Below, in pieces: positions 36,330 to 47,086 of a stretch of 64,000 bases of DNA (within the stretch, counting starts at the first letter, position 1; the number at the start of each line of letters is the position of its first letter). The notes below the pieces were generated by a model, which did no database searches, was not told the origin of the DNA, and worked only from the letters and a program-made list of their open reading frames with translations. The DNA is from Ancylostoma caninum. Lineage: Eukaryota > Nematoda > Chromadorea > Rhabditida > Ancylostomatidae. The translations under genes were made by a program, and so were the position numbers. The stretch is taken from positions 186,001-250,000 of the forward strand of contig JBAJFG010000336.1 in the NCBI GenBank assembly GCA_037903475.1, given 5' to 3'.

Positions 36330-36982
36330 GGGGTGGGGGGGATGACGATTACTAACGATTTTCCATTGTTGATATAGGAATCAAAGCGAGAAAAAAAAAC
36401 TTTGGTGCTTGTCGGATATTCGCCCTTTGGCGAACAATACACCGAGCATTGTGCAGCAATGGTGACGATATAGCCTTTTTACCGAGGTTTAACTGGCAAT
36501 ATTCATTTTTGCTGACTACGTCCTCAATCTCTGAACGTTTAGCACAGTGAGCATCGATGCCGGCGCGTTTTTCGCGGCCTCAGAAAGCATGTAGTGCGAT
36601 CGCGTCGCGGACGCTGGAATCTTCGCCACGATAGCGAACTGTAGGGCTTTAGTGGTTTTCAGTTAGTTTTCTTCTCTTTTTAGTTATCATTAAATATGAT
36701 GAAGAACTATCAGTAAAACCTATATTTACCACTATTCCAGAGCGGGCGGTGCGACTGCGCTGCGTGCTCCCCGTGTTCGCGAAAAATGCATGGCTATCGG
36801 CGTTCACTTTAGGTTCCATGTTTCCCTATGAAATCTGGGGTGAACGTATACTACCTTTGTGTCGTGCAGGTTTTTATAAAAGTAAAAAGGATAAATTGGT
36901 TGGCGTTAATCAATCCCATGCGTGGGATGCGCCACGCATTTGACTTCACCTGGGCATCGTAGAGGCACTGAATGCACACATA
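36330..36982. other. Upstream region of secreted-peptide paralog 1
   Basis: Its first 150 bp or so retains similarity to the region upstream of paralog 2 (CCCTTTGGCGAACAATACACCG against CCCTTTCGCGAAGAATACATCG), marking the limit of the duplication. No gene recognised further on. Confidence 0.5.
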
Positions 36983-37824
36983 CAGCGTGGCCGAAAAGTA
37001 TGGGCGTCACATAAAACGTCATATCTCCTTTTCTGGCTGCAATTATTTCATCTTTTCCATCATAACAGTTGCACACTCACGTGAAAAACCAGTTTCACAA
37101 GGAATTTCAGATTTGCATTCCTTAGCTATGATACCGTCTTTCAACCTTGCCACCGAGATCCCTTATGCGCAGCAGGTAGCCCTCACCAGTTTCTGACCAG
37201 CATTACAGAGTTAGTGCTTACATATTATGGTTTCGTGATATTCTTGTTCTCCAGTGTTTCCTCCATAGTACCTCCAATGGAGAAATCCAGTGTGTTCAAG
37301 TCTCGAGTGCGGGAAGACCATTAGATCTTGTTAAGAAACCCGGTGTTGTGCCTTGGACATGTAATAGGGCCAATGTTTCAATTTCTTTTTGACAATTACT
37401 TAGACGGAAAAAAACGTGCATTTCTCGGTCTTTTTGACCATCTTGTTCGCACTCGCTCCTCCACTTCACGTGATCCTCTTTCAAATGAGTCCTCCTCGTG
37501 TTCACCGATCGGGGATGGCCCGGTTTTCTTTTCCTTCTGATATCCTTTTCAGCATTCCATAGCTTGATGACCTTCTGCGCTGTTCGCGAGAGGGTTTTGT
37601 AGGTTTCTTTCTATTGTTGCAGTGGACTCTCCGGACTGTGAGAGGGTTACATGGATTTGCGGTGCGGGCTCGCTCACATGACTTAAGAAATCTATGTGAG
37701 CTATAAGTCAAAAGAAAGAAGATTTTATGGCGTTCCTGTAATACGTAAGAGGAAAACGTGATAGAAGTCGGAATTTAAAAAATGAGTGCGCCAAATGGGG
37801 CGCCCATACTTTTAGGCCACCCTG
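36983..37824. mobile_element. Non-autonomous element with CAG(G/C)GTGGCC ends
   Basis: Left CAGCGTGGCCGAAAAGTATG; right, as reverse complement, CAGGGTGGCCTAAAAGTATG. Both are flanked by TA, as expected for the Tc1/mariner superfamily. The interior carries no recognisable transposase. Confidence 0.75.
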
Positions 37825-37838
37825 TATACTCACCTATA

Positions 37839-38300
37839 CAGGGTGCATCAAAATTATGCATAGGTCCGACCCGCACGCAGAGAGTTTGCTCAACCATTCT
37901 CAATCTTTGGCCTGTTCCTAGAGTTATAATACTTAAGGTTTCCTGTAGCCCAAATCTCCTACTATCTGTTCAAGACATCTAATCACCGCGCAAAGTGATG
38001 TATCCTACAAGGTAACCCAATGCATCAAATTTTTGGTAACAGAAGGCGACAGCTTTAACCGAGAAGGATGACATTCTTTGAAAACTCTGGCCAAATTTAA
38101 AAAGAAGCTGGGGTGGTCGATTCATCCCGATAAGCCCTTTCCGTGAAACATCGCAAGAAACGAACATTATGGAGCCATGATAACAATTGGAAACAAACAT
38201 TTAAAAATGAGCACCTACAAGAAGGACAAGTGTCACCTGGTCTTGGAGCCTGCAAGAGAATCCAAAAATGGTGCTATAGAACACGTTGAAGTCACCAACT
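37839..38300. mobile_element. Truncated copy of the 17544-type element
   Basis: Starts with TA-flanked CAGGGTGCATCAAAATTATG and shares interior blocks with 17544-18924 (TTTCCTGTAGC, GAAACGAACATTATGGAGCCAT). No right terminus was found, so the end given is approximate. Confidence 0.6.
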
Positions 38301-39343
38301 TCAGTGGATGGGCTACTAACTGCTCCTACCCTTGTTCACGGGGTAGCTCTACCTGGTTAGTTATCATTGTTAGATCAAATCCACGCTAAAAGCTACCATA
38401 TCTGGACTTGTAAGCTAGCTAAGGTGACAATTTCGAGAATTTGCCGTAGAATCATTTCTTAACACCTAATTTTAGTGGGAATTCGCATGGAATAGATGGT
38501 CCTATGCAAGCTAATGTAAGCTATTAGGTCGTCAAGTATGGAATGTCTGGTTTTGAATGACGAAGCTTTGAGCATTGTTTCTCAAAGATGGAATCTAGAC
38601 AATCCACATATGTCGCCATGCTATCGGCACAGCCTCGCCATCTTAATGATACCTTGGTTGCACCAACAGGTTTGAACTGTGTAAAACAAGTGGTGATAAA
38701 GTGCAACATCGTATTGAAAACTGGTCATTTTTTCCACCTAAAAGTGGCCTAATATCTGAAGGGAGTTGTGCTCAGATAGAGCAAGCTTTACCCAATACAG
38801 GAGTGGCAGGTGGATTTCCAGCCCTGCTCCCCTAGATTAAGCAGCGTGGATTTGTGAAAAATGGTCAAAAATTGGCACCCATCTTCGAGGGTCAGACTGG
38901 GAAAAATTCGTCCACCAAACCACTTTACCTTGTCATATTGCAGCAAATACCGAAATATTATTGGGGTATAAAGGTAAATCTAGTATCTAGTGATCTAGTA
39001 AAGCTCCGAAGACAGAGACCGTCTGTTTGGACTGCATCAGGTCCAATTGTGTTTTGCTGGTTAAACAAAATACACTTAAGACATTTATTAATACTCTCAT
39101 GTAATATAGAACATAATGTTACCAAACTGAGTTACTAGTCTTATTTCCCTTCACTTTCTCTTTGAGTCTCTTCGGTTCTTCAAGTCCTTTCCTAGTTTTT
39201 ACCGTTTTCCTGTTGCATTATGTTTCTATACTATACTCATTATACTTGTATTTCCTCTTGCTTATATTTTCTATTTTTATTCTCGTTCTCTTCTATCACT
39301 ACCCGTACTAGATGGCTTGTACGTCTTCGTGTTCCGGCCCTAC
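38301..39343. other. No recognisable gene
   Basis: AT-rich; short frames only. Confidence 0.4.
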
Positions 39344-39498
39344 CTTTTATCTGCAAAGGTAGGCGGAGATGAAGTCGGCGGCAGCATTATCTCGGAATGC
39401 ATAAACATTCCTGCATACTCGTGACTCATCATGAGCCCGTGGGTCATGACACCGTCGAACTGACCGCTCATAAAATCAGACATTTCATACTTGACGAC
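39344..39498 (-). other. Possible orphan protein-coding exon (Met-rich)
   Basis: A 155-bp minus-strand block bounded by CTATTAG acceptor and GTAGGG donor encodes VVKYEMSDFMSGQFDGVMTH, then GLMMSHEYAGMFMHSEIMLP. Composition is coding-like with no stop. I do not recognise the family, and no partner exons were found nearby. It may be an exon fragment, like the kinase exon at 33512. Confidence 0.4.
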
Positions 39499-39694
39499 CT
39501 AATAGAAATGAGGTAAAGGTCCCTGCTGAAAATCATTCTCAGAATGTGGTGGAGCCGAACTATGAATGAGGAGGAAAAACGTATAGAAATTATTCTAACT
39601 GGCGAAATGTGCTGATCCACCCGTGATGACTAGCCCGTTCATCTTTATGCTTAATCAATTTATTCAGCGAAGTGATCAGTGTTCAGGGTACAAA

Positions 39695-40013
39695 TCACTC
39701 TTCAGGCGTGAAATCAATAGGCTCTTCGTCGTCAACTGGCTTGAAATCGATCGGTTCTACTTCTTCAGATGACTTGAAATCAATAGATTCCACGTCTCTC
39801 TTCTTTCGTGTCCAGCAGCATGTTCCGGAACGACCTCTACAGCAGCCATCTAAAATCAAACGAGAACTCGAAACAACTGTCAGTGAAAAGAGGAGCGTCA
39901 TTGCTTCAGAACTCACTCGGTCGACGTGGCGTACATTCCCTGCATGGGTTGCCAGCGAGAACTGCTCCAAGCAGAGCGATCACAAGAAGAAGGCGAAACA
40001 CGAAGAAGAACAT
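39695..40013 (-). CDS. Small secreted cysteine-rich peptide precursor, paralog 2 (83 aa, 2 exons)
   Basis: Exons 39917-40013 and 39695-39849, phase-1 intron (GTGAGT donor, GATTTTAG acceptor). Residues 1-20 (MFFFVFRLLLVIALLGAVLA) are a signal peptide. Cysteines at 24, 27, 35, 36, 43, 44 keep the CC-x6-CC core of paralog 1. RKKRD at 47-51 is the same dibasic site. The tail is acidic and contains three repeats of the form xIDFxx (ESIDFKSS, EPIDFKPV, EPIDFTPE), where paralog 1 has PIDIKP. TATA-like box 33 bp before the ATG; AATAAA at 39659-39664. The repeated tail could yield several similar short peptides or act as an acidic pro-segment, which is inference. Confidence 0.8.
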
Positions 40014-40045
40014 CTCCAACTGTGGAGCGGGCTGTCAGCACACCG

Positions 40046-40052
40046 TTTTATG
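40046..40052 (-). promoter_or_regulatory. TATA-like box of secreted-peptide paralog 2
   Basis: GCATAAAACGG on the minus strand at the same 33-bp distance from the ATG as in paralog 1. Confidence 0.65.
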
Positions 40053-40506
40053 CAGGGGAACCCAGGTTACCGATGGTTTTCAACCGTTGATAGGGAAAAC
40101 AGTGGAAGAAAGGGCTCCGGTGTTAATGGGCTGCTTGCCCTTTCGCGAAGAATACATCGGGCATTGAACTCAGGTGATGGCATATTTCATGGAGGTGATC
40201 ACTTTTGTTACCGTGACGCTATTGTATGTGCTCATCTTTGTTGGAATCATGACACCTTGATATGTCTTCAACGTCTTCAATCTCGGAAAGGTAGGATTTA
40301 ATCAATTATACCGATTAATGATCAATTCTACTTCCTCCGAATGCCCCCTCCCTCAAATTCTTAAAAAGTCATATACCGCTCCTTCCTACTTTGACTAGAA
40401 TAATGGTGTATTTAACATGAATATGGGGTAGTGAAAATAAGAAATGTAAAAAAGTGGAGGAATGGAGGGACGTATACGTAGAAAGACAAGGGGAAGGAGT
40501 TCATCT

Positions 40507-40626
40507 GGAGCCGCATGCATCATTAAGATCACCCAGAGTAAATTTATGGTTGCACAACTTCACCCATCGTTAACAAGGGTGCCAATAATTTTACTCCGGG
40601 TGATCTGTATGATGCGTGCGGCCTCA
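40507..40626. mobile_element. Small MITE, about 120 bp, copy 2
   Basis: GCCGCATGCATCATTAAGAT at the left is inverted at the right (ATCTGTATGATGCGTGCGGC); the next bases ATCACCC / GGGTGAT also pair. Same family as 33367-33486. Confidence 0.8.
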
Positions 40627-43318
40627 GAAGTTGTATTTGATTGTCTTCCCAAGTAGAGATGTCCTAAATTTATGTCCCTTTTTCAGTGCATTAAATGAAT
40701 AAATGTTCTGTCGCTTCAAGATATTTATTTATTCTAATATGTACTCTGAAGGTAGTGCAGGAAAATAAATACAAAGGAACGTAACGGAAAACAAGGATGG
40801 CTCAACCCTGCTCATGTATCGCTTTCTCATCACGTTCCTGAGACACCACTTTGCACTCTCCGTCCCTTTGTTCGAGGATGGGTGAGAAAAATTTTGCAAA
40901 GTGACTTTATAAAATCGACAAAGACTTTGTAAACTCATTTCCCCATTCACTGTCTATAGGGAATCTTTCAATATTTTTTATTTGCTTGAATTCTTATCTA
41001 ATTCTAAACTATTATAAATATCCTAATAACTATTATATTATAATAACTATTATAAATATATTATATGGATTTGAAGTTGCCCGTATTCCTTTGTCAGTGA
41101 AGACTCCTTTTCCTGGAATCCTAACCTCATATTCTGTGCTTGAACTGTGAAACGCGCAGCATTTTTCGCAAAAACCCATTTCTTGCGTAATTTCAGCAGC
41201 TCGCTCAACGTTCCTGTATTGATGACCATAATTCCACTCTAAAGCTTGATGAGGACTCCGGCAAAAACGCATTCTTAATGACAAGCAAGTGAAAATCTCA
41301 GAAAGTCAGCCAATTTTTGCTCTCACCCTAGTGTTTGTTCATTGTTCTCTTAGGTGTCACAACGTAGAACGCTCAATTTTTTCACAGAACTGCTACGTAA
41401 ATCCAGAATTTCACGGAAGTTTCACCTTGTAAGCTCTCTACCTCTTCTGAAGGAAACCAGAGCGGGACCCCCGTGAAATTCTGGACTTTAGCAAGTACAT
41501 TGCTAGGTCCGAACATGTATAGTTTGTGAGCTCAGAGAGGGCCGATGCAGTGATTTTGTCTGCAATTACGACCGCACTGGTTCCATCGGTGGGAGGACGC
41601 CGCTGGATGGAATGATGATGCGTCTGGAAGGAAATTTTACTTGTTGGCAGCAAAAAACATCAAAACACAGGGAACCACACCAGACATATATCAAAATTAC
41701 AGAAAAAAAGTGTGAAAATTAGATCAGTTGGCCGACACCGTAATGAGGTCGTAACTGCAGACAACGTCATTCCATCGGCCCTCTCTGGACTAACAGACTG
41801 TACAGCGCGTGTAAAATTGATTGTAAAATTGAAAAATAAATGTACTAAGTTACTTAGGGTGATTATTTCTCTTCCTCAGTTTTTCCTTCAAAAACAAAAT
41901 TCTGGCTGGGTTTGGTGGACAGTGGAAATGGCTGGCAATGGCCAGAAGGTTATTCGGTACAGCAGCAGTTCTTCTGTCTCTTTTTTTTTATTTTTTGAGA
42001 CCGTAATGCAGTACTGTACTGCAGGCTGGATACACTATTTGGGGTTTGGATGAACCTAAAAGTGGAAAGTCAGATTATACTTCCACATATCCTTATCGTC
42101 CTCCTACATGGTGAATTCTCCCTAACTCTGACTTGTCGCTACAATTATTCTTCGAAGGAGCATTAACATTGTAAACCAGTGGCCGTGCATGCTAAATTTG
42201 TATTTAGCTGTCAGGGAACCCAGATGGAAAATAGAATTAACAAAAATCAGCCTGATCGTCTGGCTAACGCCAAGCTCTCAGGCTTCTTTTCGTGCTCGCT
42301 TCGCTCGCATATTTTCTGTGTCCACAGATAAGGCTAGTGTAGGTGGAAGAAGAGACACTATCCGCAGAGAAGTAGTCTTCACCTCGGCTCACGGAACCAT
42401 TGACCCATTATAGACAACTTATTTCCAACCATTTGTGGCAACGCATTTCGGTTCGCTATGGTGGACGTAAGTGTTAAAAAGGGACCGAATCAGGGCAAAT
42501 TGGGGTTTAACGTGAACACCGGCGCACCGTTGTCACACCGTTGCACCCGACTCCAGGCGTTTCACCACTTCATTGATCTCGATTGTAATAATAAATAATT
42601 AATAAAAAATTATTTAGAAAATGGTAATAAGAAAACGATTGAATATAAGGTAGTACAAAATTTTTGTTTGTATTGTAAAGTAATTTCAAAAATTTGGCTA
42701 TTCTCGGAGGGGGGGGGGGGGCACACACCTGCTTCCGCTATTAGTAGCTGTACATATACATACAACTAAGACTACGATCAAGGCTTCTGCCTTGACCATC
42801 TGCATTTCATTAATCAACAACTGAACCGACTGCCAATATATATGTAATTCGATTGACAAAACTTGATTTCAAGACTAAAATTATGGCGGAGCCTCTGACC
42901 GTGCGTGCGTTGCACCCAAAATGTTGGAAGTAATATGGTAGTAAATGGGAAGTATCAGGTTGGTGCGAAATCAATTGCCGAAACGAACGCTCAGTTCAAA
43001 GGGACTTAAACACAACGTTCCTCATTGATTTGATGCCCTTTTAACTCGCCAGATTCTCCCAAATAATCTAGCGAAGATGTCATGCTTCTACAATGGAAAA
43101 TGAAATCACAAAAATCTACAATTTTCTAAAATGCTTCGTCATCTGCTGCACTCACAGGTTTGCTTCTAAGACTTCAGAAAAAGTGATATATAGTAACAGA
43201 AAGGTCTGAAGAGGATTGAATGAGAACCTTGATGCTGCACTGCGCCGGTGAGTTTCTGAGTGAGAGTCTCTTAGCTGCCCTGGAACAGAAGAAAACCTGA
43301 TCCACCTCAGAGCCTAAA

Positions 43319-43620
43319 CCGTCGCAACAGTGGAAAGGTGGGTTTTCTGCGCACATTGTGCTTACTAAAAGCTTGTAAACGTGCCCTCACCCCTATGCTG
43401 CGAGACCGCCAGCGAAGATGATGAAATCACCATTATTTGCATGCAGGAGAGCCAGCAGTGACGAAATTGGCGAGTCCTGACACGAACGTGTCTCAGTCCC
43501 TAAAAATCGGCCATGTCGCCTCGCAGTCTGCGCCTCAAGATTACTGGTGTCTATGAGTGCCGCTGCGTTACTGGAACAATATTTTTAGCCGCTCTAGCCC
43601 CTTACGGCGCCTTGTTTAAT
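43319..43620. repeat. Interspersed repeat, about 290 bp, copy 2
   Basis: Collinear, with small indels, with 30463-30752. Same orientation. Confidence 0.75.
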
Positions 43621-44937
43621 TTATTTATAATTTATAATAATAATTATTACCATACAGTATACATGTCGGTGGCCAAATCTGACCGGCCGAAGGTGGCCCG
43701 CCATGCCTGAATACGGTTCCAGGAAGTCTTTGGGGAGTCCAGATAGAAAAACCTCAAAGCATAGCCTAAGGCAACTCCATTAGCAATGAAGAATGGACTG
43801 CAAAGTGTGAATCTTTAACATTTAACATTTATTGGCACGCGCTTACGCGCGTGCGAAAAAAAAACAAAACGGATAAAACAATGAAACCAGTGGATTAGAG
43901 CGACAACTGTGCATCACATTACGTGGATCAGTGAGAAAGCAACGAACACAAAAAAAAATCTTGGTTTTATTCCATTGTTCTATGCTTCTTTCTCTAATAA
44001 CACTTCAGTTTTCAGATGTTACAGTGAGTTCATGTTTATCTGTCATGCTGATTCTAAATCGAAGAGTGGTGGTCTTCTTGCTGTCGGGGCGGTGCTTATT
44101 TGTTGTGCTTCTGCATGGTTGCGATCATTAATGCTGTCCCACTCATGTTGTTAGTTCAGCACTCAATGATCACGGAGCACCTGGTGGATGGTGGTTTAAA
44201 GTCTCACAATGATGTATTCTAGACTAATTAAATGCACTCGTGAATTGACAGTAAGTGAACTACTTTCAGGCTTTTGGAAACAGCGTGCAATCGGTATGTC
44301 GGCCAGTAAAAGTGCTTATTCAAAAACTTGCACGACACGTCATTTGAGATCAGAAGTATCCATAAGTGATGCCCAAGTTTTATGGAACGAGAAATTGGAA
44401 CCTTTTCGCTACTGTCGGGATAGTGTTCATTTACCATGCAACGCACAGGACGAGAGTAGGTGTGACGTTATATTCAAGAATATCATTCTGATTCTGTTCG
44501 GGCGATGGTTTTTTTTTCTGCTCCTGGGAAGGCTACGACCGTTATGCTACTGTGCCGCAAGGGATCGCTGTCTGTCTCATTATTTTAATTCACATTTCTC
44601 GCTCGATGTTTGTTCAGTAGATTTATTAGTTCCCGTCCACCTTGTGTAGTTTTCAAAGACCACAAGAAAGGTTCTACCCAAATTTTTTTCGAGTGTCGGA
44701 AAAGAATTGCCGCGCTTCTGTAACTACAAGTACAAATCACATTGGTAAGGATTTCCTGATTACAGTGATTTTAAATTCGTTTAAAGGAATGTAAGTGAGT
44801 TCAAGAGGCATTTTCTCTCAACAATATATTTATGTTATCCTTGCAAACTGCAGCAGTCGACATTTCATCGGAGAAAACAGCCTCCATTTGGCAACACAGC
44901 CTCTCATACATGCTGCGTACACTGTTTACACACAGCT

Positions 44938-46906
44938 TCAACGCTTCTGTGCAGTGGTAGTGGTGGTGACTGTAGATGGCTGCCTGTATTTCAGCTTCTT
45001 TCGAATTGGAGTAATAGCTTCTAACCGTAGATCTACACTCAGGAATATGATACCGTAGGAATTTATAGACATTGTGACAAAGAGTAGAAGTGGCACCTAA
45101 AATATCCGTTTCGTGTCGTTGAAGGAAGTCATCCACTGTGAAAGCTGCCGAGATTTACTCACGTTGTTATGTAACCAACTGAAGAAAATGTTTGCATTTT
45201 GCACGTGGAGTTCGTGCGTTATGTCGTATATGCAGATTACAATTCCCAGAAGGCAGTCGATTGCAACCAAAGCGACTAGACCCTAAAATTCTTCCTCCTC
45301 CACGAATTCATACAACAATAACGAGTAATTCCTGCTGGCGTTGCCAACGTTATGCGGGGATATACTGCACGAGAAAATCTCTGCTCAGCTAGAAACAAAT
45401 TCTTTCCAGTTTGTTTAGTATTGAGTATTGAGCGTCATGGAACATTGTTGAGATGAGATGACACCATATAATCATAATTGGTTTCATGACGGAATGGAAC
45501 ATCATTGGTTTTGTGTTTGCATATGATTCTGCCTCCTGCACTCATTCAATAAACCACACGCTTCTTAGCGTTAGTATCTGCGGTTTTACAATGAAATCCC
45601 CACTTCTACATGACTATACCTAGTCAGTGAGGACGCAATGATAACTAAATCTGGCTTTCCTAGCAGGATAAAGCTTCTTCTGGAACTAGCGTGGAAGAAG
45701 CACAAAATTCTAAGCTTCAAAAACTTAACCACTGAGTCGACGGCTTCGAAGGGTCAGTTTCCCGAACTGTCGGTTCGACGTTCAACAAATCTCGAGTTTC
45801 GTCCGTACCCTTTTCTTTTCTTCCAACGTAGTGATAACAATGGTTTTCTCAGTCGCAAGGATGCATTCCTACATTCCGAAACTAATTTTTTGGTTTTCAA
45901 CCAACATTCAACCTTTTGTTGCAATTCTGTGAAACCTTAAGACAGCAAGAAAACCGTATCAATTTTTAACATGAGTTCTTCCTCAGAGCTTATGAAATTT
46001 GGAAAATTTGGAATGAAATGGACCACTCAAATTATCGGTGCTGTTCAGAGAAGGTGCTGATTGTGAATTAATGTGGAGCCGCAGTGGTATGAGCCGTCCC
46101 GTCGCGGTCATGAAAATCTGCGAAGTGAGCTAAGTGATGGTTTTGAATAATGACTACTTGAAAGCTGGATAAAAAGCAAATGGACCAAAAAACAAAGTTC
46201 AGCCCAGCTCTTGCTAGATAAATTTCGAATATTCTGTGTGCTGCTGAAGAATCTATGCACGATTTCATTGTCAAATATGGCTACATGGCAGTCTCCGTTT
46301 TTTTTTTTTCGTGTCTTAGTTCTCCAAGTTCAGCGGAAGCAGACAAAATAAAATAAACTCAATATTAGGTTCCTGAGAGAAGACTGTGGGCATCGATCAA
46401 TTTACGAATCCTTTTCTGATGCACAATGTAATCACTTTGCGAGCTTCGATTCTCAGCCACCCATCATGAACCATTTAAATGTTATTTCTATAGGTGTTCA
46501 CACTGCGGTGAAAGCCTTAGAACGAAATCGTCTCCGAAAGCAAACAAACCAAACGTTCCGCTAAATTGGGGTCAGGTGAAATCAGAATATATTAACCAGG
46601 ATCAGTGAAATCTTCATACAGTTTGGCTGTCTTTTGAATGCGGCATAAGTTGAAAACCAGTCCTAATGGAAGCGAAAGTAGAACAACATCAGAAGTTCTA
46701 CTTCTGCTTCCATTAGGACTTGTTTTTAACTTATGCTGCATTTAAAGAATTATGTGAACATATTTGGTGGACACCGTATGTCGATTGAAACCGACACATG
46801 CTAAAACACTGCGGTAAAATGAAGTGAAGAGCTAGAGAGAGCGTATCGACAATAGTGAAAAAATTTCATTTTCCTTGTGAATACGTCTACCTTAAGTGGC
46901 GTGACA

Positions 46907-47000
<94 letters not shown>

Positions 47001-47042
47001 GTAATAATAATAATAGTAATAATAATAATAGTAATAATAGTA

Positions 47043-47086
<44 letters not shown>

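Larger units (their letters stand above)
40053..44937. other. Repeat-rich interval without a recognised gene
   Basis: Holds a small MITE (40507-40626), an inverted-repeat block (41518-41580 against 41746-41801), one 59-bp minisatellite unit (42520-42570), a G-run (42709-42720) and an interspersed repeat (43319-43620). Frames at 43909-44649 have no recognisable domain. AATAAA on the minus strand near 44624 could serve srg-C. Confidence 0.45.
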
